Part shown: positions 1 to 7,933 of the stretch, piece by piece
Position numbering within the stretch: position 1 is the first letter of the stretch
Layout: each line of letters begins with the position of its first letter
Assembly: GCA_903872555.1 (NCBI GenBank)
Contig: CAIQLE010000094.1
Location: forward strand, 1-30,821
DNA: 30,821 nt
Source of the DNA: an uncultured bacterium
GTDB taxonomy: Bacteria; Pseudomonadota; Gammaproteobacteria; Burkholderiales; Burkholderiaceae_D
Direction: 5' to 3'
Translations under genes and position numbers: made by a program
Notes under the pieces: generated by a model
Told to the model about the DNA's origin: nothing
The model's input: only the letters and a program-made list of their open reading frames with translations
Database searches by the model: none

Positions 1-482
1 ATAGTCGATTTGTTTTCTGCGCCCTGGGTCTTGCTTCCATTCTGAGCATGTCGCCCAGCTTCTCAGCTCCCAGCGAGAATGATTTTCTGGTGATCCCTCC
101 GGAAAAAATTGTATGGAAAGACGCGGGTGGTGGCGCCAAGATGGCCGTGATCTTCGGCGATCCATCCAAACCGGGACAGTATGTGATTCGTGCCTCTTTC
201 CCGCCCGGTGTGATGAGCGCACCGCACTTTCACGGCGAAGACCGTCATGTCATCGTGGTGCAGGGCACCTGGAATGCCGGCAAGGATGACAGCTGGGATC
301 CGGCTGCTACGGTGCCACTGAAAGCAGGCAGTTATATGTTTCACCCTGCTGGTGGTGTGCACTACGATGGCTCGGCTGGTGAAGAGGGCGCGATCGTTCA
401 GATCGTTGGCATGGGTCCCAGCAAGACCACCTTCCTGTTTCCTAAAGAAGGCAATTTTGGCAAACCAAGAAAGCTGAATTAA
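1..482 (+). CDS. Exported cupin-domain protein, 5' end outside window
   Basis: The reading frame is open from the left edge (first full codon at base 3). An ATG at 48 exists, but the codons before it encode a hydrophobic stretch (VFCALGLASIL, then SMSPSFSA) typical of a signal peptide with cleavage near SFSA/PSEND. The true start therefore lies upstream of the window and the protein is exported. The mature part is one small beta-barrel cupin: motif 1 is seen as PHFHGEDRHVIVVQGTW and motif 2 as FHPAGGVHYDG, which together give several histidines able to bind a metal. The family covers many enzymes and sensors, so no substrate can be named. The stop overlaps the start of the next gene by one base (TAATG), suggesting co-translation. 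Sure of the fold, unsure of function. Confidence 0.8.
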   Translation, partial: SRFVFCALGLASILSMSPSFSAPSENDFLVIPPEKIVWKDAGGGAKMAVIFGDPSKPGQYVIRASFPPGVMSAPHFHGEDRHVIVVQGTWNAGKDDSWDPAATVPLKAGSYMFHPAGGVHYDGSAGEEGAIVQIVGMGPSKTTFLFPKEGNFGKPRKLN

Positions 483-865
483 TGAAGCGCGGATTAATGT
501 TGATGTCGGCTTTGCTGATCGCGCTACCTGTCCGGGCAGAATGGGTCAGTTTTCTGAGCACAGACAGTACGGAAGAATTGTATGACCCCGCTTTCCTTAA
601 GGCAGAGCAGGGGCGTGTGACGCTCTGGACCCTCACAAATTATGCGAAGCCCATGACGAGTCTGGAAGGGCAGGAGTTTTCGTCCGAGAAAACACTGACA
701 ACTTTAGATTGTCAGCAGAAAAAATCAGGCGCGGAAAAAGTGATTCGGTACGCAGAAAAAAATGCCCAAGCAGCAGTTGTTAGTACGATGGAAACACCAT
801 TGCGCACTATCCGTGTGCAAGCAGGAAGTCCAGATCAGATATTGCTAGTCACAGTCTGTCGATAA
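482..865 (+). CDS. Small exported protein of the surface-adhesin E type
   Basis: 127 residues with a clear signal peptide (Lys/Arg start, LMLMSALLIALPV core, cleavage after VRA). The mature part begins EWVSFLSTDSTEELYDPAFLK and continues with VTLWTLTNYAKP, TLDCQQKK and a C-terminal cysteine near TVCR. This layout (W at the start, Y-D-P motif, aromatic strand, one Cys in the middle and one at the end) is that of the surface-adhesin protein E-like family, first named from Haemophilus protein E, and the two cysteines could form a disulfide. Many environmental betaproteobacteria carry copies without any shown adhesin role. It starts inside the stop codon of the exported cupin gene, so the two are probably made together in the periplasm or on the surface. 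Family assignment is from pattern memory; function not known. Confidence 0.65.
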   Translation: MKRGLMLMSALLIALPVRAEWVSFLSTDSTEELYDPAFLKAEQGRVTLWTLTNYAKPMTSLEGQEFSSEKTLTTLDCQQKKSGAEKVIRYAEKNAQAAVVSTMETPLRTIRVQAGSPDQILLVTVCR

Positions 866-1030
866 GTTATTTTGTTAATTTTTTTTTAGCTATACATACG
901 ATGTCCAGCGCAGAAAATAGAGATAAGTATTAGAATGGTTAACTTTATTAACTACTGGTTGCATAATTTCCTAAGCTAGCCGCTTATAAGAAAACGACTT
1001 CTGACGGAATTTATGTTCAAGGGGTCTGTT

Positions 1031-1405
1031 ATGGAGCTCAATGCAGAAGGTATGCACGACTGGCTGGATCAGGCCACAGATGCCATGCTGGACTCGCTGG
1101 ATTTTGGGGTCATAGGTCTGGATGAGCAGGGCATGACCTGTCGTTATAGTGATCATGAATCCAAGATGTCGGGTCTGCATCAGGATGAAGTTTTAAATAG
1201 ACATTTCTTTGATGAGATTGGTCGCTGCATGAATAATGTGCTGGGTGCCAAACGTCTTGATTATGCCCAGGAAAAGCATGAGGCGCTGGATGTCACGATT
1301 GATTATGTGCTTGCATTTCGTTCAAAAAAAACCGATGTCAAGATCCGCATGCTGTATTCAAAGGACTCACCGGTCCGTTATGTGTTGATACACCGTCTCG
1401 GGTGA
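1031..1405 (+). CDS. Photoactive yellow protein-like PAS sensor
   Basis: A single PAS domain of 124 residues, close to the 125 of Halorhodospira PYP. Lined up by eye, PYP residues 42-69 match without a gap: Tyr42 is Y39, Glu46 is E43, Thr50 is S47, and the chromophore cysteine Cys69 is C66. The N-terminal LDxLxFGxIxLDxxG motif, the D-Y pair (D91-Y92) and the C-terminal arginine (R122 for Arg124) also agree. Arg52 is L49, Tyr94 is V88 and Met100 is L94, so the photocycle would be tuned differently. The start at 1031 is preferred over 1013 because AAGGGG sits 7 bases before it and the length fits PYP. The diguanylate cyclase gene starts 9 bases after the stop, so a light or small-ligand signal to c-di-GMP is likely. 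Whether it binds p-coumarate is not shown; no tyrosine ammonia lyase or coumarate ligase gene is in view. Confidence 0.75.
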   Translation: MELNAEGMHDWLDQATDAMLDSLDFGVIGLDEQGMTCRYSDHESKMSGLHQDEVLNRHFFDEIGRCMNNVLGAKRLDYAQEKHEALDVTIDYVLAFRSKKTDVKIRMLYSKDSPVRYVLIHRLG

Positions 1406-1414
1406 GGTGGGAAC

Positions 1415-2716
1415 ATGATCACCGGGGAAAATTCCAGCGTCGATAAACTCATGGAGTTCATGTACTACGACCTGATTGGTCTGGTACAGACGGATCTTCA
1501 AGGGAACATCGCGCTCATTAATCCTGTCGCCGTTCAGCTATTGATGCCTTTGGAAAAAAAAGGTCATTTGCTGAGCAATTTATTTGCAACGCTCGATCAG
1601 ATCGCGCCTGACCTGCAATTTCAGGCAGAAAATTTCACACTGGCGGCAGGCAGTATCATCAGAAACCAGAATCTGGTGATCACTTCAGGCATACGCGGAC
1701 AGACAGAGCCGGTTTATTACGCGCTTTCTTTAGTCAAAATGGGTGAGAACTCCCTGATGGCTAGCATAAGAGATGTGTCTGAAGTCATCAAACGCGAACG
1801 GCTGCTGCACAAGCAAGAAGCCTGGATCAATGCAGCGCTGACGGGAGTCAAAGATTTTGCTTCGGCGGCATTGGATTCTGATGGTGTGGTCAGGGGCTGG
1901 AATGCCAGCGTACAAAGACTGACAGGGCATGGCCCAGAAAAGATTATCGGCCAGCCTTATGCTGTGTTCTTTGCGCCAGACGCGATGACGGCTGACAGAA
2001 CGACAGACCGTTTGCGCGAAGTGGATCGTGCAGGTCTGAGCTTTGCCGAAGGCTGGATGCAGCGCGCCGATGGCTCCCGCTTCTGGGGACATTCGGTGAT
2101 TACACCTGTCGAAGAAAATCTGACATCGGCATCTTACTCACTGATCATTCGTGATATTACGGATACGCGTGAAACCATGGAATCGCTGCTCAAGGCGGCC
2201 ACCTCAGATCAGTTGACGGGCGTTGCCAACCGACGTGCTCTGTATGAGGCGGCTGAACTTGAGTTCGCACGTTATGCACGCAAACCGCGCAATATTTCAC
2301 TGCTGATTCTTGATATTGACCACTTCAAAAAAATCAACGATACCTATGGTCATCCTGCAGGCGACAAGGTGATCCGCAATCTGGCGATGGTAATGCTCAA
2401 GAGTGTGCGCAGTATTGATGTGGTGGCGCGTTTCGGTGGTGAAGAATTTGCCGTTCTCCTGCCTTCTACCGATATCGATATGGCGCATGTGATTGGTGAG
2501 CGTATACGCCGCAACGTCGAGGCTGAACTGATTAACATAGGCGAGCATCAGCTTAGCTACAGGGTCAGTGTAGGTGTGGCCGGTGTGGAGCTGGGCATCA
2601 GTGGGATTGAAGCGATGATCGAGGCAGCCGATGATGCGATGTATGAAGCCAAGCATCAGGGCCGCAACCGCGTCTGTGTGAAGCGGCCTGCAGGAGATGA
2701 GACGTCACAGCATTAA
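1415..2716 (+). CDS. PAS-PAS-GGDEF diguanylate cyclase
   Basis: 433 residues, no membrane segment, so cytoplasmic. The first PAS-like region (about 10-125) begins YYDLIGLVQTDLQGNIALIN; the second (about 135-255) carries ALDSDGVVRGWNASVQRLTG and ends in the usual IRDITDTRE linker helix. The GGDEF domain covers about 263-425. The active-site signature is GGEEF at 341-345, the metal/substrate motif is LDIDHFKKINDTYGH, and an RxxD inhibitory site (RSID, 332-335) lies exactly five residues before GGEEF. It should thus make c-di-GMP from GTP and be subject to product inhibition. There is no EAL domain. A GAGGTGGG ribosome site lies just before the ATG, between this gene and the PYP-like gene, so the PYP-like protein is its probable partner or modulator. 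Confidence 0.9.
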   Translation: MITGENSSVDKLMEFMYYDLIGLVQTDLQGNIALINPVAVQLLMPLEKKGHLLSNLFATLDQIAPDLQFQAENFTLAAGSIIRNQNLVITSGIRGQTEPVYYALSLVKMGENSLMASIRDVSEVIKRERLLHKQEAWINAALTGVKDFASAALDSDGVVRGWNASVQRLTGHGPEKIIGQPYAVFFAPDAMTADRTTDRLREVDRAGLSFAEGWMQRADGSRFWGHSVITPVEENLTSASYSLIIRDITDTRETMESLLKAATSDQLTGVANRRALYEAAELEFARYARKPRNISLLILDIDHFKKINDTYGHPAGDKVIRNLAMVMLKSVRSIDVVARFGGEEFAVLLPSTDIDMAHVIGERIRRNVEAELINIGEHQLSYRVSVGVAGVELGISGIEAMIEAADDAMYEAKHQGRNRVCVKRPAGDETSQH

Positions 2717-2722
2717 GGGGCT

Positions 2723-2797
2723 TGGTCCCGCCGACAGGAATCGAACCTGTATCTAGCGCTTAGGAGGCACTCGTTCTATCCATTGAACTACGGCGAG
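2723..2797 (-). tRNA. tRNA-Arg (anticodon CCU)
   Basis: Read on the minus strand, the sequence folds into a full cloverleaf. The acceptor stem is CTCGCCG with CGGCGGG (one U-G pair), the D arm GTTC/GAAC, the anticodon stem AGTGC/GCGCT around loop CTCCTAA, and the T arm ACAGG/CCTGT around TTCGATT. The anticodon CCT decodes the rare arginine codon AGG. Discriminator A and the CCA tail are encoded in the genome. The gene stands alone between the diguanylate cyclase and uup, on the opposite strand to both. Confidence 0.93.
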
Positions 2798-2834
2798 ACG
2801 CGCGTGCTGCAACAGCTGTCGCGGCACGCTGCGA

Positions 2835-2840
2835 ATTATA
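2835..2840 (-). promoter_or_regulatory. Probable -10 box for tRNA-Arg
   Basis: A perfect TATAAT on the minus strand lies 37 bases before the tRNA 5' end, which would give a leader of about 30 bases. No good -35 box is found at 16-18 bases spacing (a TTGACT lies only four bases away), so the call rests on the -10 box and position. Confidence 0.45.
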
Positions 2841-2970
2841 GCCCAGTCAAAACGCTGATTTTGCGCTATCGACCTCTAGTGAGGCTTTTGTGCCTGACTT
2901 GGTGTGCAATCGGTAGAATAGCGGCCTTGTTCACCATTCCTTACGGTGCCGTGTCACGGCGCCTCCAATC

Positions 2971-4893
2971 ATGGCAGTTATTTCTCTCAGCGACGCTCAG
3001 CTCGCCTTTGGTCACGTCGCCTTGCTTGATCATGCCGAATTCTCACTGGAAACCGGTGAACGTGTTGGTCTGATCGGGCGTAATGGCACCGGTAAATCAT
3101 CCCTGCTGAAAATTATTGCCGGTCTGGGTAAGCTTGATGATGGTCTGCTGGTTTTGCAGCAAGGCTTGCGCATTGCCTACGTTGCTCAAGAGCCGCAGTT
3201 CGATCCGGCCATGTCTATTTTTGATGCGGTGGCCAGTGGCGTTGCAGATATACAGGCATTGCTGGCTGAATATGACGTACTGACGACGCAATTTGGTGAA
3301 GGTGATGATGCGGCGCTGATGGATCGCATGCAGCATATTCAATCGCAACTCGATGTGACCGACGGCTGGAATTTATCGAATCGTGTTGAGACCACGCTTC
3401 AGAAGCTGAATCTGGACGGACAGCGTGTCATCAATACCCTGTCAGGTGGTATGAAGAAACGGGTTGCACTGGCGCGCGCACTGGTGGTGGCGCCGGATGT
3501 GCTGATCCTTGATGAGCCGACCAACCATCTGGATTTTTCTTCGATTGCCTGGCTGGAGGATCTGCTGCGCGATTTTCGCGGCAGCCTGCTGTTTATTACG
3601 CACGACCGTAGTTTTCTGGACAATGTAACGACTCGCATCGTCGAGCTGGATCGTGGTCATCTGCGCTCATATCCGGGTAATTTCAGTGCCTATGTCATAC
3701 GCAAAGCAGATCAGCTGGCGATTGAAGATATAGAAAACGCTAAATTCGACAAAATACTGGCACAGGAAGAAGTCTGGATACGTAAAGGGGTGGAGGCACG
3801 CCGCACTCGCAATGAAGGTCGTGTGCGCCGTCTGGAAGCCTTGCGCAATGAACGTTCCAGCCGGCGCGATCAACAGGGTCAGGTCAAGATGGATCTGGCA
3901 GCGGGTGAGCGCTCAGGCAAGATCGTGGCCGAACTGGTGGATACCAGCAAATCCTATGGTGATCGAAAGATCGTTGATAATTTTACGGCCACCATCATGC
4001 GTGGTGACAAAGTCGGTCTGATCGGTATCAACGGTGCGGGCAAGACCACGCTGTTGAAACTCATACTTGGTGAAGAGCAGCCAGATGCCGGTACGGTACG
4101 TCAGGGTAGTAAATTACAGATTGCCTATTTCGATCAGATGCGCGAGCAACTGAATGAAGAAGCGACACTCGCCGATACGATTGCACCGGGTAGTGACTGG
4201 GTAGAGATTAACGGTCAGCGCAGGCATGTGATGACCTATCTTTCTGATTTTCTGTTTGCGCCTGAGCGTGCACGTTCGCCGGTCAAATCCTTGTCGGGTG
4301 GTGAGCGTAATCGCTTATTGCTGGCGCGCTTGTTCGCCAAGCCTGCGAATGTGCTGGTGCTGGACGAGCCGACCAATGATCTGGATATCGATACGCTGGA
4401 ATTGCTGGAGCAATTGCTGGAGGAGTACACCGGCACGGTCTTCCTGGTCAGCCATGACCGTACCTTCCTCGACAACGTAGTGACGCAGGTCTTCGTTGCC
4501 GAAGGCGGCGGGCAGTGGCGTGAATACATCGGCGGCTACAGCGACTGGGAGCGTGTGAGAAAAAGTGCGCCGGCAGTCGCGGCCAGAGAGACGCCCAAGC
4601 CAGTGGCCAAATCTTTTACATCCAGTGCGCCGAATGCGGTAGCAGCAGCGCCTGTCAAGGCCAAAAAACTCAGCTTCAAAGATCAGCGTGATCTGGAACA
4701 GCTGCCCAAGATGATTGCAGATCTGGAAGCAGAGCAGGCGGCCTTGTCGCTCAGGCTGGCTGATCCTGACCTCTATCGTAAAGAGGCAGCAGAAGTGCAA
4801 AAACTGAATCAGCGTTTTGCTGAGATTGATGCTTTGCTGATGGACACGCTGGAGCGCTGGGAAGCGATAGAGGCGCGGGCCAAGGGCGCTTAA
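2971..4893 (+). CDS. uup: ABC-F family ATPase Uup
   Basis: 640 residues with two ABC ATPase cassettes and no membrane segment, the ABC-F plan. Cassette 1 has Walker A GRNGTGKS (36-43), signature LSGG (157-160) and Walker B leading to DEPTNHLD (from 181). Cassette 2 has GINGAGKT (352-359), LSGGERNRLL (from 441) and DEPTNDLD (from 465). The linker between them contains EEVWIRKGVEARRTRNEGRV, characteristic of Uup, and the C-terminal 90 residues form the charged coiled-coil domain (LSFKDQRDLEQLP). ABC-F proteins act on the ribosome; Uup is linked to precise excision of transposons and to ribosome assembly or translation. The 635-residue E. coli Uup aligns from end to end. The stop codon overlaps that of the convergent SirB1 gene. 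Confidence 0.93.
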   Translation: MAVISLSDAQLAFGHVALLDHAEFSLETGERVGLIGRNGTGKSSLLKIIAGLGKLDDGLLVLQQGLRIAYVAQEPQFDPAMSIFDAVASGVADIQALLAEYDVLTTQFGEGDDAALMDRMQHIQSQLDVTDGWNLSNRVETTLQKLNLDGQRVINTLSGGMKKRVALARALVVAPDVLILDEPTNHLDFSSIAWLEDLLRDFRGSLLFITHDRSFLDNVTTRIVELDRGHLRSYPGNFSAYVIRKADQLAIEDIENAKFDKILAQEEVWIRKGVEARRTRNEGRVRRLEALRNERSSRRDQQGQVKMDLAAGERSGKIVAELVDTSKSYGDRKIVDNFTATIMRGDKVGLIGINGAGKTTLLKLILGEEQPDAGTVRQGSKLQIAYFDQMREQLNEEATLADTIAPGSDWVEINGQRRHVMTYLSDFLFAPERARSPVKSLSGGERNRLLLARLFAKPANVLVLDEPTNDLDIDTLELLEQLLEEYTGTVFLVSHDRTFLDNVVTQVFVAEGGGQWREYIGGYSDWERVRKSAPAVAARETPKPVAKSFTSSAPNAVAAAPVKAKKLSFKDQRDLEQLPKMIADLEAEQAALSLRLADPDLYRKEAAEVQKLNQRFAEIDALLMDTLERWEAIEARAKGA

Positions 4894-5762
4894 TTCAGCT
4901 TTCGTGTGGCTGCCCTGAGTTCGGGCAGCCGTTCACGCAAAGCAGCGGCATCACTGGCCTTTGGGTGAACTGACAGATAGGCTTCGATATCTTGCAGTGC
5001 TGCCTGCGGACAATCCAGTTGGGCATAGGCCAGACCGCGGTCGCGGCGTTCACTTAACTCTTCAGGCAAGAGAATCACCAGTCGCTGTTGTACATTCAGG
5101 TATTGCTGCCAGTGCGTAGCTTCAGTAAACAGCGATTTCAGGTTGTGCAGCATGCGTACCAGAATCGAGCGTGCAGAGGCATCTGCCAGATAACTGGCCA
5201 GCGGTATGTCCTTAGCTCTGCTGCCTGTCATCACAAACGCTTCCAGTCTTTCTTCTATGTCTTCACGTGACAAACTGGCGCCGTTGAAGGGATCAAGAAT
5301 GATGTCCCCGGAATTAACGCTGAGCTTCATCAGGAAATGGCCAGGGAAAGAAATGCCTTTTACATCCAGATCAATTTGCTGCGCTAGTTCCATGTAAATG
5401 ACGGCAAGCGATATGGGTATGCCACGGCGTGATGACAGTACCTTGTGCAGATAACTATTGTCGGGATGGTAGTAATCATTCAGATTGCCGGCAAAGCCCA
5501 GCTCCTGATAGAAAAAATTATTCAGCTGCCGCAGTTTAGGTATCTGTGCCATGTCGGCCGGCAGTCGGCGCTTGAGTCGTGCCGCGAACTGATCTATCTC
5601 CAGCATGCAGGCGCTCAGATCAAGTGCCGGTTCATCGTCCTGCGCGATGGTGAGTGCTGCTTCGAACAGCGGAAGATGGGCATCATCCTGTACCAGTGAA
5701 GCGAAGTAGTCCAGAGAAGTGATCATCGCTGCAGGGACACCATCGGGTAGCTGTTCATTCAT
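4890..5762 (-). CDS. SirB1-family protein (transglutaminase-like plus TPR)
   Basis: About 290 residues. The middle region (LRQLNNFFYQELGFAGN, YHPDNSYLHKVLSSRRGIPI, GISFPGHFLMKL, DPFNGASLS) is the transglutaminase-like core of the SirB1/YchA family, followed by two TPR-like helical repeats at the C terminus (LLPEELSERRDRGLAYAQL, DIEAYLSVHP). The cysteine-protease-like triad of true transglutaminases is not fully visible, so no enzyme activity is claimed. The ATG at 5762 is chosen: it overlaps the murJ stop by eight bases (ATGAATGA), typical of coupled genes, whereas the in-frame start at 5786 is a TTG deeper inside murJ. A later ATG (start of MITSLDYF) is also possible. The family has no firmly known role. 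Gene order murJ then SirB1 suggests one transcript. Confidence 0.82.
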   Translation of the reverse strand: MNEQLPDGVPAAMITSLDYFASLVQDDAHLPLFEAALTIAQDDEPALDLSACMLEIDQFAARLKRRLPADMAQIPKLRQLNNFFYQELGFAGNLNDYYHPDNSYLHKVLSSRRGIPISLAVIYMELAQQIDLDVKGISFPGHFLMKLSVNSGDIILDPFNGASLSREDIEERLEAFVMTGSRAKDIPLASYLADASARSILVRMLHNLKSLFTEATHWQQYLNVQQRLVILLPEELSERRDRGLAYAQLDCPQAALQDIEAYLSVHPKASDAAALRERLPELRAATRKLN

Positions 5763-7308
5763 TGGATATGCGCTTGAAATCAGCAAACCTGAATCCCATG
5801 GCCATCAGTGCGCCAAAGTAGGTGAGTGCGCAGGTCACGATCACTAACATCAGCGCTGCGATACGCAGCCAGGGCGTTGCCTGCATGGCCATCCAGTCAA
5901 AATGTCCCGCCACCCACAGACCGGCACCGGCCAACAGCAGCAGTGCGCCACACAAACGAATCAGAAACAGGGGCCAGCCAGGTTCAGGTCGATAGATGCC
6001 TGCCTTGCGCAACATCAGATACAGAAAGCCGGCATTCGCTGTAGCGCCCAGTCCTATGGAGAGTGCCAGACCGGCATGCGCAATCCACGGCACGAACAAC
6101 AGGTTCATCAACTGAGTGGCCACCAGCACGCCTATACCTATCTTGACTGGCGTGCGTATGTCTTGTTTTGCATAGAAGCCGGGCGCCAGAATCTTCACCA
6201 GAATCAGACCCATCAGTCCTACGCCATAAGCGATCAGAGCTCTGGCGGTCATGTCGACGGACAAGGCATCAAATTTCCCGTAGTGGAAAAGCGTGGTCGT
6301 AATCGGTTCGGACAAGATCATGAGTGCCAGTGCTGCAGGCATGGCCAGCAAAAATGTCAGTCGCAGACCCCAGTCCAGCAGTGACGAATACTCTGCGGTA
6401 TTGCCCTCTGCATTTGCCTTGGACAGACTGGGCAGCAAAATAGTGCCGAGAGCGACGCCCAGCAGACCGGTCGGCAATTCCATCAGACGATCCGCATAGG
6501 ACAACCAGGACACGCTGCCATCGGCCAGATGCGAAGCAATGTTGGTGTTGATGATGAGGCTGATCTGCGCCGCTGATACGGCAAAGGTGGCTGGCAGCAT
6601 TTGCTTCAAAACACGTCGCACACCGGCATCACTCAGCGCTACGAAAGGATTCATGCCTATGCGCGGCAACATGCCTATTTTGCGCAGGGCCGGCACTTGC
6701 ATGGAGAGCTGCAGCAGGCCACCTATGAAGACTGCAATCGCCAGTGCGAATACAGGTTGCGACATATGTGGCGCAAGGAAGAGGGAAGCGGCGATGAAAG
6801 TCAGGTTCAGCAGTACAGGCGTGAAAGCGGGTACACGGAATTCACGCCAGGTATTTAATATGCCGCCGGCCAGCGCCACCAGTGACATAAACAGAATGTA
6901 GGGAAACATGATGCGCGTCATCGATACCGAGAGCGACATCGCCAGTGGGTCCGAGGCAAAGCCACTGGCCATCAACAGCACTATGGCTGGCGCGAACACG
7001 ATGCCGGCAAGCGAGGTGGCCATCAGCGCCCAGAACATCACTGTGGCCACGTGATCCGTCAGACTGCGGGTGGCAGCATCGCCCAGCTGATTTTTGTATT
7101 CCGCCAGAATGGGCACAAAGGCTTGTGAGAAAGCGCCTTCGGCAAACAGCCGGCGCAGCAGGTTGGGAATGCGGAAGGCGACGAAAAAAGCGTCGGTCGT
7201 GACCGAGGCACCAAAGGTACGGGCGATCAGGAACTCGCGTATCAATCCGGTAATGCGGGACAGCAGCGTCATGCCCGACACGGTGGCTAAGGTTTTATGC
7301 AAGTTCAT
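5755..7308 (-). CDS. murJ: Lipid II flippase MurJ
   Basis: 517 residues, about 14 hydrophobic membrane segments. It carries lipid II from the inner to the outer face of the cytoplasmic membrane during peptidoglycan synthesis. The N terminus is nearly that of E. coli MurJ: MNLHKTLATVSGMTLLSR, then TDAFFVAFRIPNLLRRLFAE and GAFSQAFVPILAEYK, the conserved block with the charged residues of the central cavity. Length matches the family (about 510). The start is fixed by this homology. No Shine-Dalgarno sequence precedes it, and a perfect TATAAT lies so near that the mRNA may have almost no leader. It is divergent from rpsT and overlaps the SirB1-family gene downstream. Confidence 0.95.
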   Translation of the reverse strand: MNLHKTLATVSGMTLLSRITGLIREFLIARTFGASVTTDAFFVAFRIPNLLRRLFAEGAFSQAFVPILAEYKNQLGDAATRSLTDHVATVMFWALMATSLAGIVFAPAIVLLMASGFASDPLAMSLSVSMTRIMFPYILFMSLVALAGGILNTWREFRVPAFTPVLLNLTFIAASLFLAPHMSQPVFALAIAVFIGGLLQLSMQVPALRKIGMLPRIGMNPFVALSDAGVRRVLKQMLPATFAVSAAQISLIINTNIASHLADGSVSWLSYADRLMELPTGLLGVALGTILLPSLSKANAEGNTAEYSSLLDWGLRLTFLLAMPAALALMILSEPITTTLFHYGKFDALSVDMTARALIAYGVGLMGLILVKILAPGFYAKQDIRTPVKIGIGVLVATQLMNLLFVPWIAHAGLALSIGLGATANAGFLYLMLRKAGIYRPEPGWPLFLIRLCGALLLLAGAGLWVAGHFDWMAMQATPWLRIAALMLVIVTCALTYFGALMAMGFRFADFKRISNE

Positions 7309-7316
7309 AGCGATTG

Positions 7317-7322
7317 ATTATA
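7317..7322 (-). promoter_or_regulatory. Possible -10 box for murJ
   Basis: TATAAT on the minus strand, eight bases before the murJ start codon. Transcription would then begin about two bases before the ATG, giving a leaderless or nearly leaderless message. No convincing -35 box is seen, so this may be chance. Confidence 0.35.
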
Positions 7323-7466
7323 GCCTCAGGGGTGGTGCAGCTTCCCGTGAAAAATTACCGCTTTGAAAACTTCGGCGCTCACTTTTACGCTTTGCACCGT
7401 GCTTTGACTTTAACTTTTTCATAACTCAGCCCTTTGCTTTTGCTCGCTGACTGAATGTCATCCTAT

Positions 7467-7495
7467 TTGCCGCCCGAACAAAAACCCGTTATAAT
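7467..7495 (+). promoter_or_regulatory. Sigma-70 promoter of rpsT
   Basis: TTGCCG (7467-7472) and a perfect TATAAT (7490-7495) are separated by 17 bases, the ideal spacing. Transcription should start near 7502, leaving a leader of roughly 54 bases before the rpsT start. This is the best-formed promoter in the window, as expected for a ribosomal protein gene. Confidence 0.8.
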
Positions 7496-7555
7496 CGCGG
7501 TCTTTCGAATTCGTCCGGGGCGCTGCCTCGAGCACCCTACCGTCAGGAACAAGTC

Positions 7556-7819
7556 ATGGCAAATACAGCACAAGCGCGCAAACGCGCTCGTCAAGCAGTC
7601 AAACTGAATGCGCACAATTCCAGCCAGCGCTCCACGCTGCGCACTGCAATCAAAGCCGTTCGTAAAGCTATCGAAGCAGGCGACAAGGCTGCAGCAGCTC
7701 AAGTATTCCATTCTTCGATTTCGATCATTGATCGTATCGCTGACAAGAAAATCATCCACAAAAACAAGGCAGCTCGTCATAAGAGTCGTCTGTCCGCAGC
7801 GATCAAGGCACTGGCCTAA
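7556..7819 (+). CDS. rpsT: 30S ribosomal protein S20
   Basis: 87 residues, rich in Lys, Arg and Ala, with the S20 pattern [36 protein letters not shown] and the C-terminal [20 protein letters not shown]20 is a primary binder of 16S rRNA and folds into a three-helix bundle. AGGAAC lies at good distance before the ATG. It stands alone between its own promoter and a hairpin terminator, divergent from murJ. Confidence 0.97.
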   Translation: MANTAQARKRARQAVKLNAHNSSQRSTLRTAIKAVRKAIEAGDKAAAAQVFHSSISIIDRIADKKIIHKNKAARHKSRLSAAIKALA

Positions 7820-7875
7820 TCCTGTAGGCTGGCACTGCCAGTTGTGTTGATGCCGGTTGCGACCGGCGATTTACA

Positions 7876-7909
7876 AAAACCCGCTCAACGGTGACGTTCG
7901 GCGGGTTTT
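7876..7909 (+). terminator. Rho-independent terminator of rpsT
   Basis: AAAACCCGC (7876-7884) pairs with GCGGGTTTT (7901-7909), with an inner AACG/CGTT stem and GTGA loop, followed by TGTATTTTTTC. It lies 56 bases after the rpsT stop. Confidence 0.85.
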
Positions 7910-7933
7910 GTATTTTTTCTTTCCATCTGGGGT

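Noticed and set aside
960..990. Promoter for the PYP-like gene (TTGCAT and TTATAA/TATAAG)
   Set aside because: Spacing of 19-20 bases is too long to call it with any confidence.
2783..3073. 96-residue plus-strand open frame overlapping the tRNA and the start of uup
   Set aside because: Starts inside the tRNA gene on the other strand, overlaps uup in another frame, and shows no protein family features.
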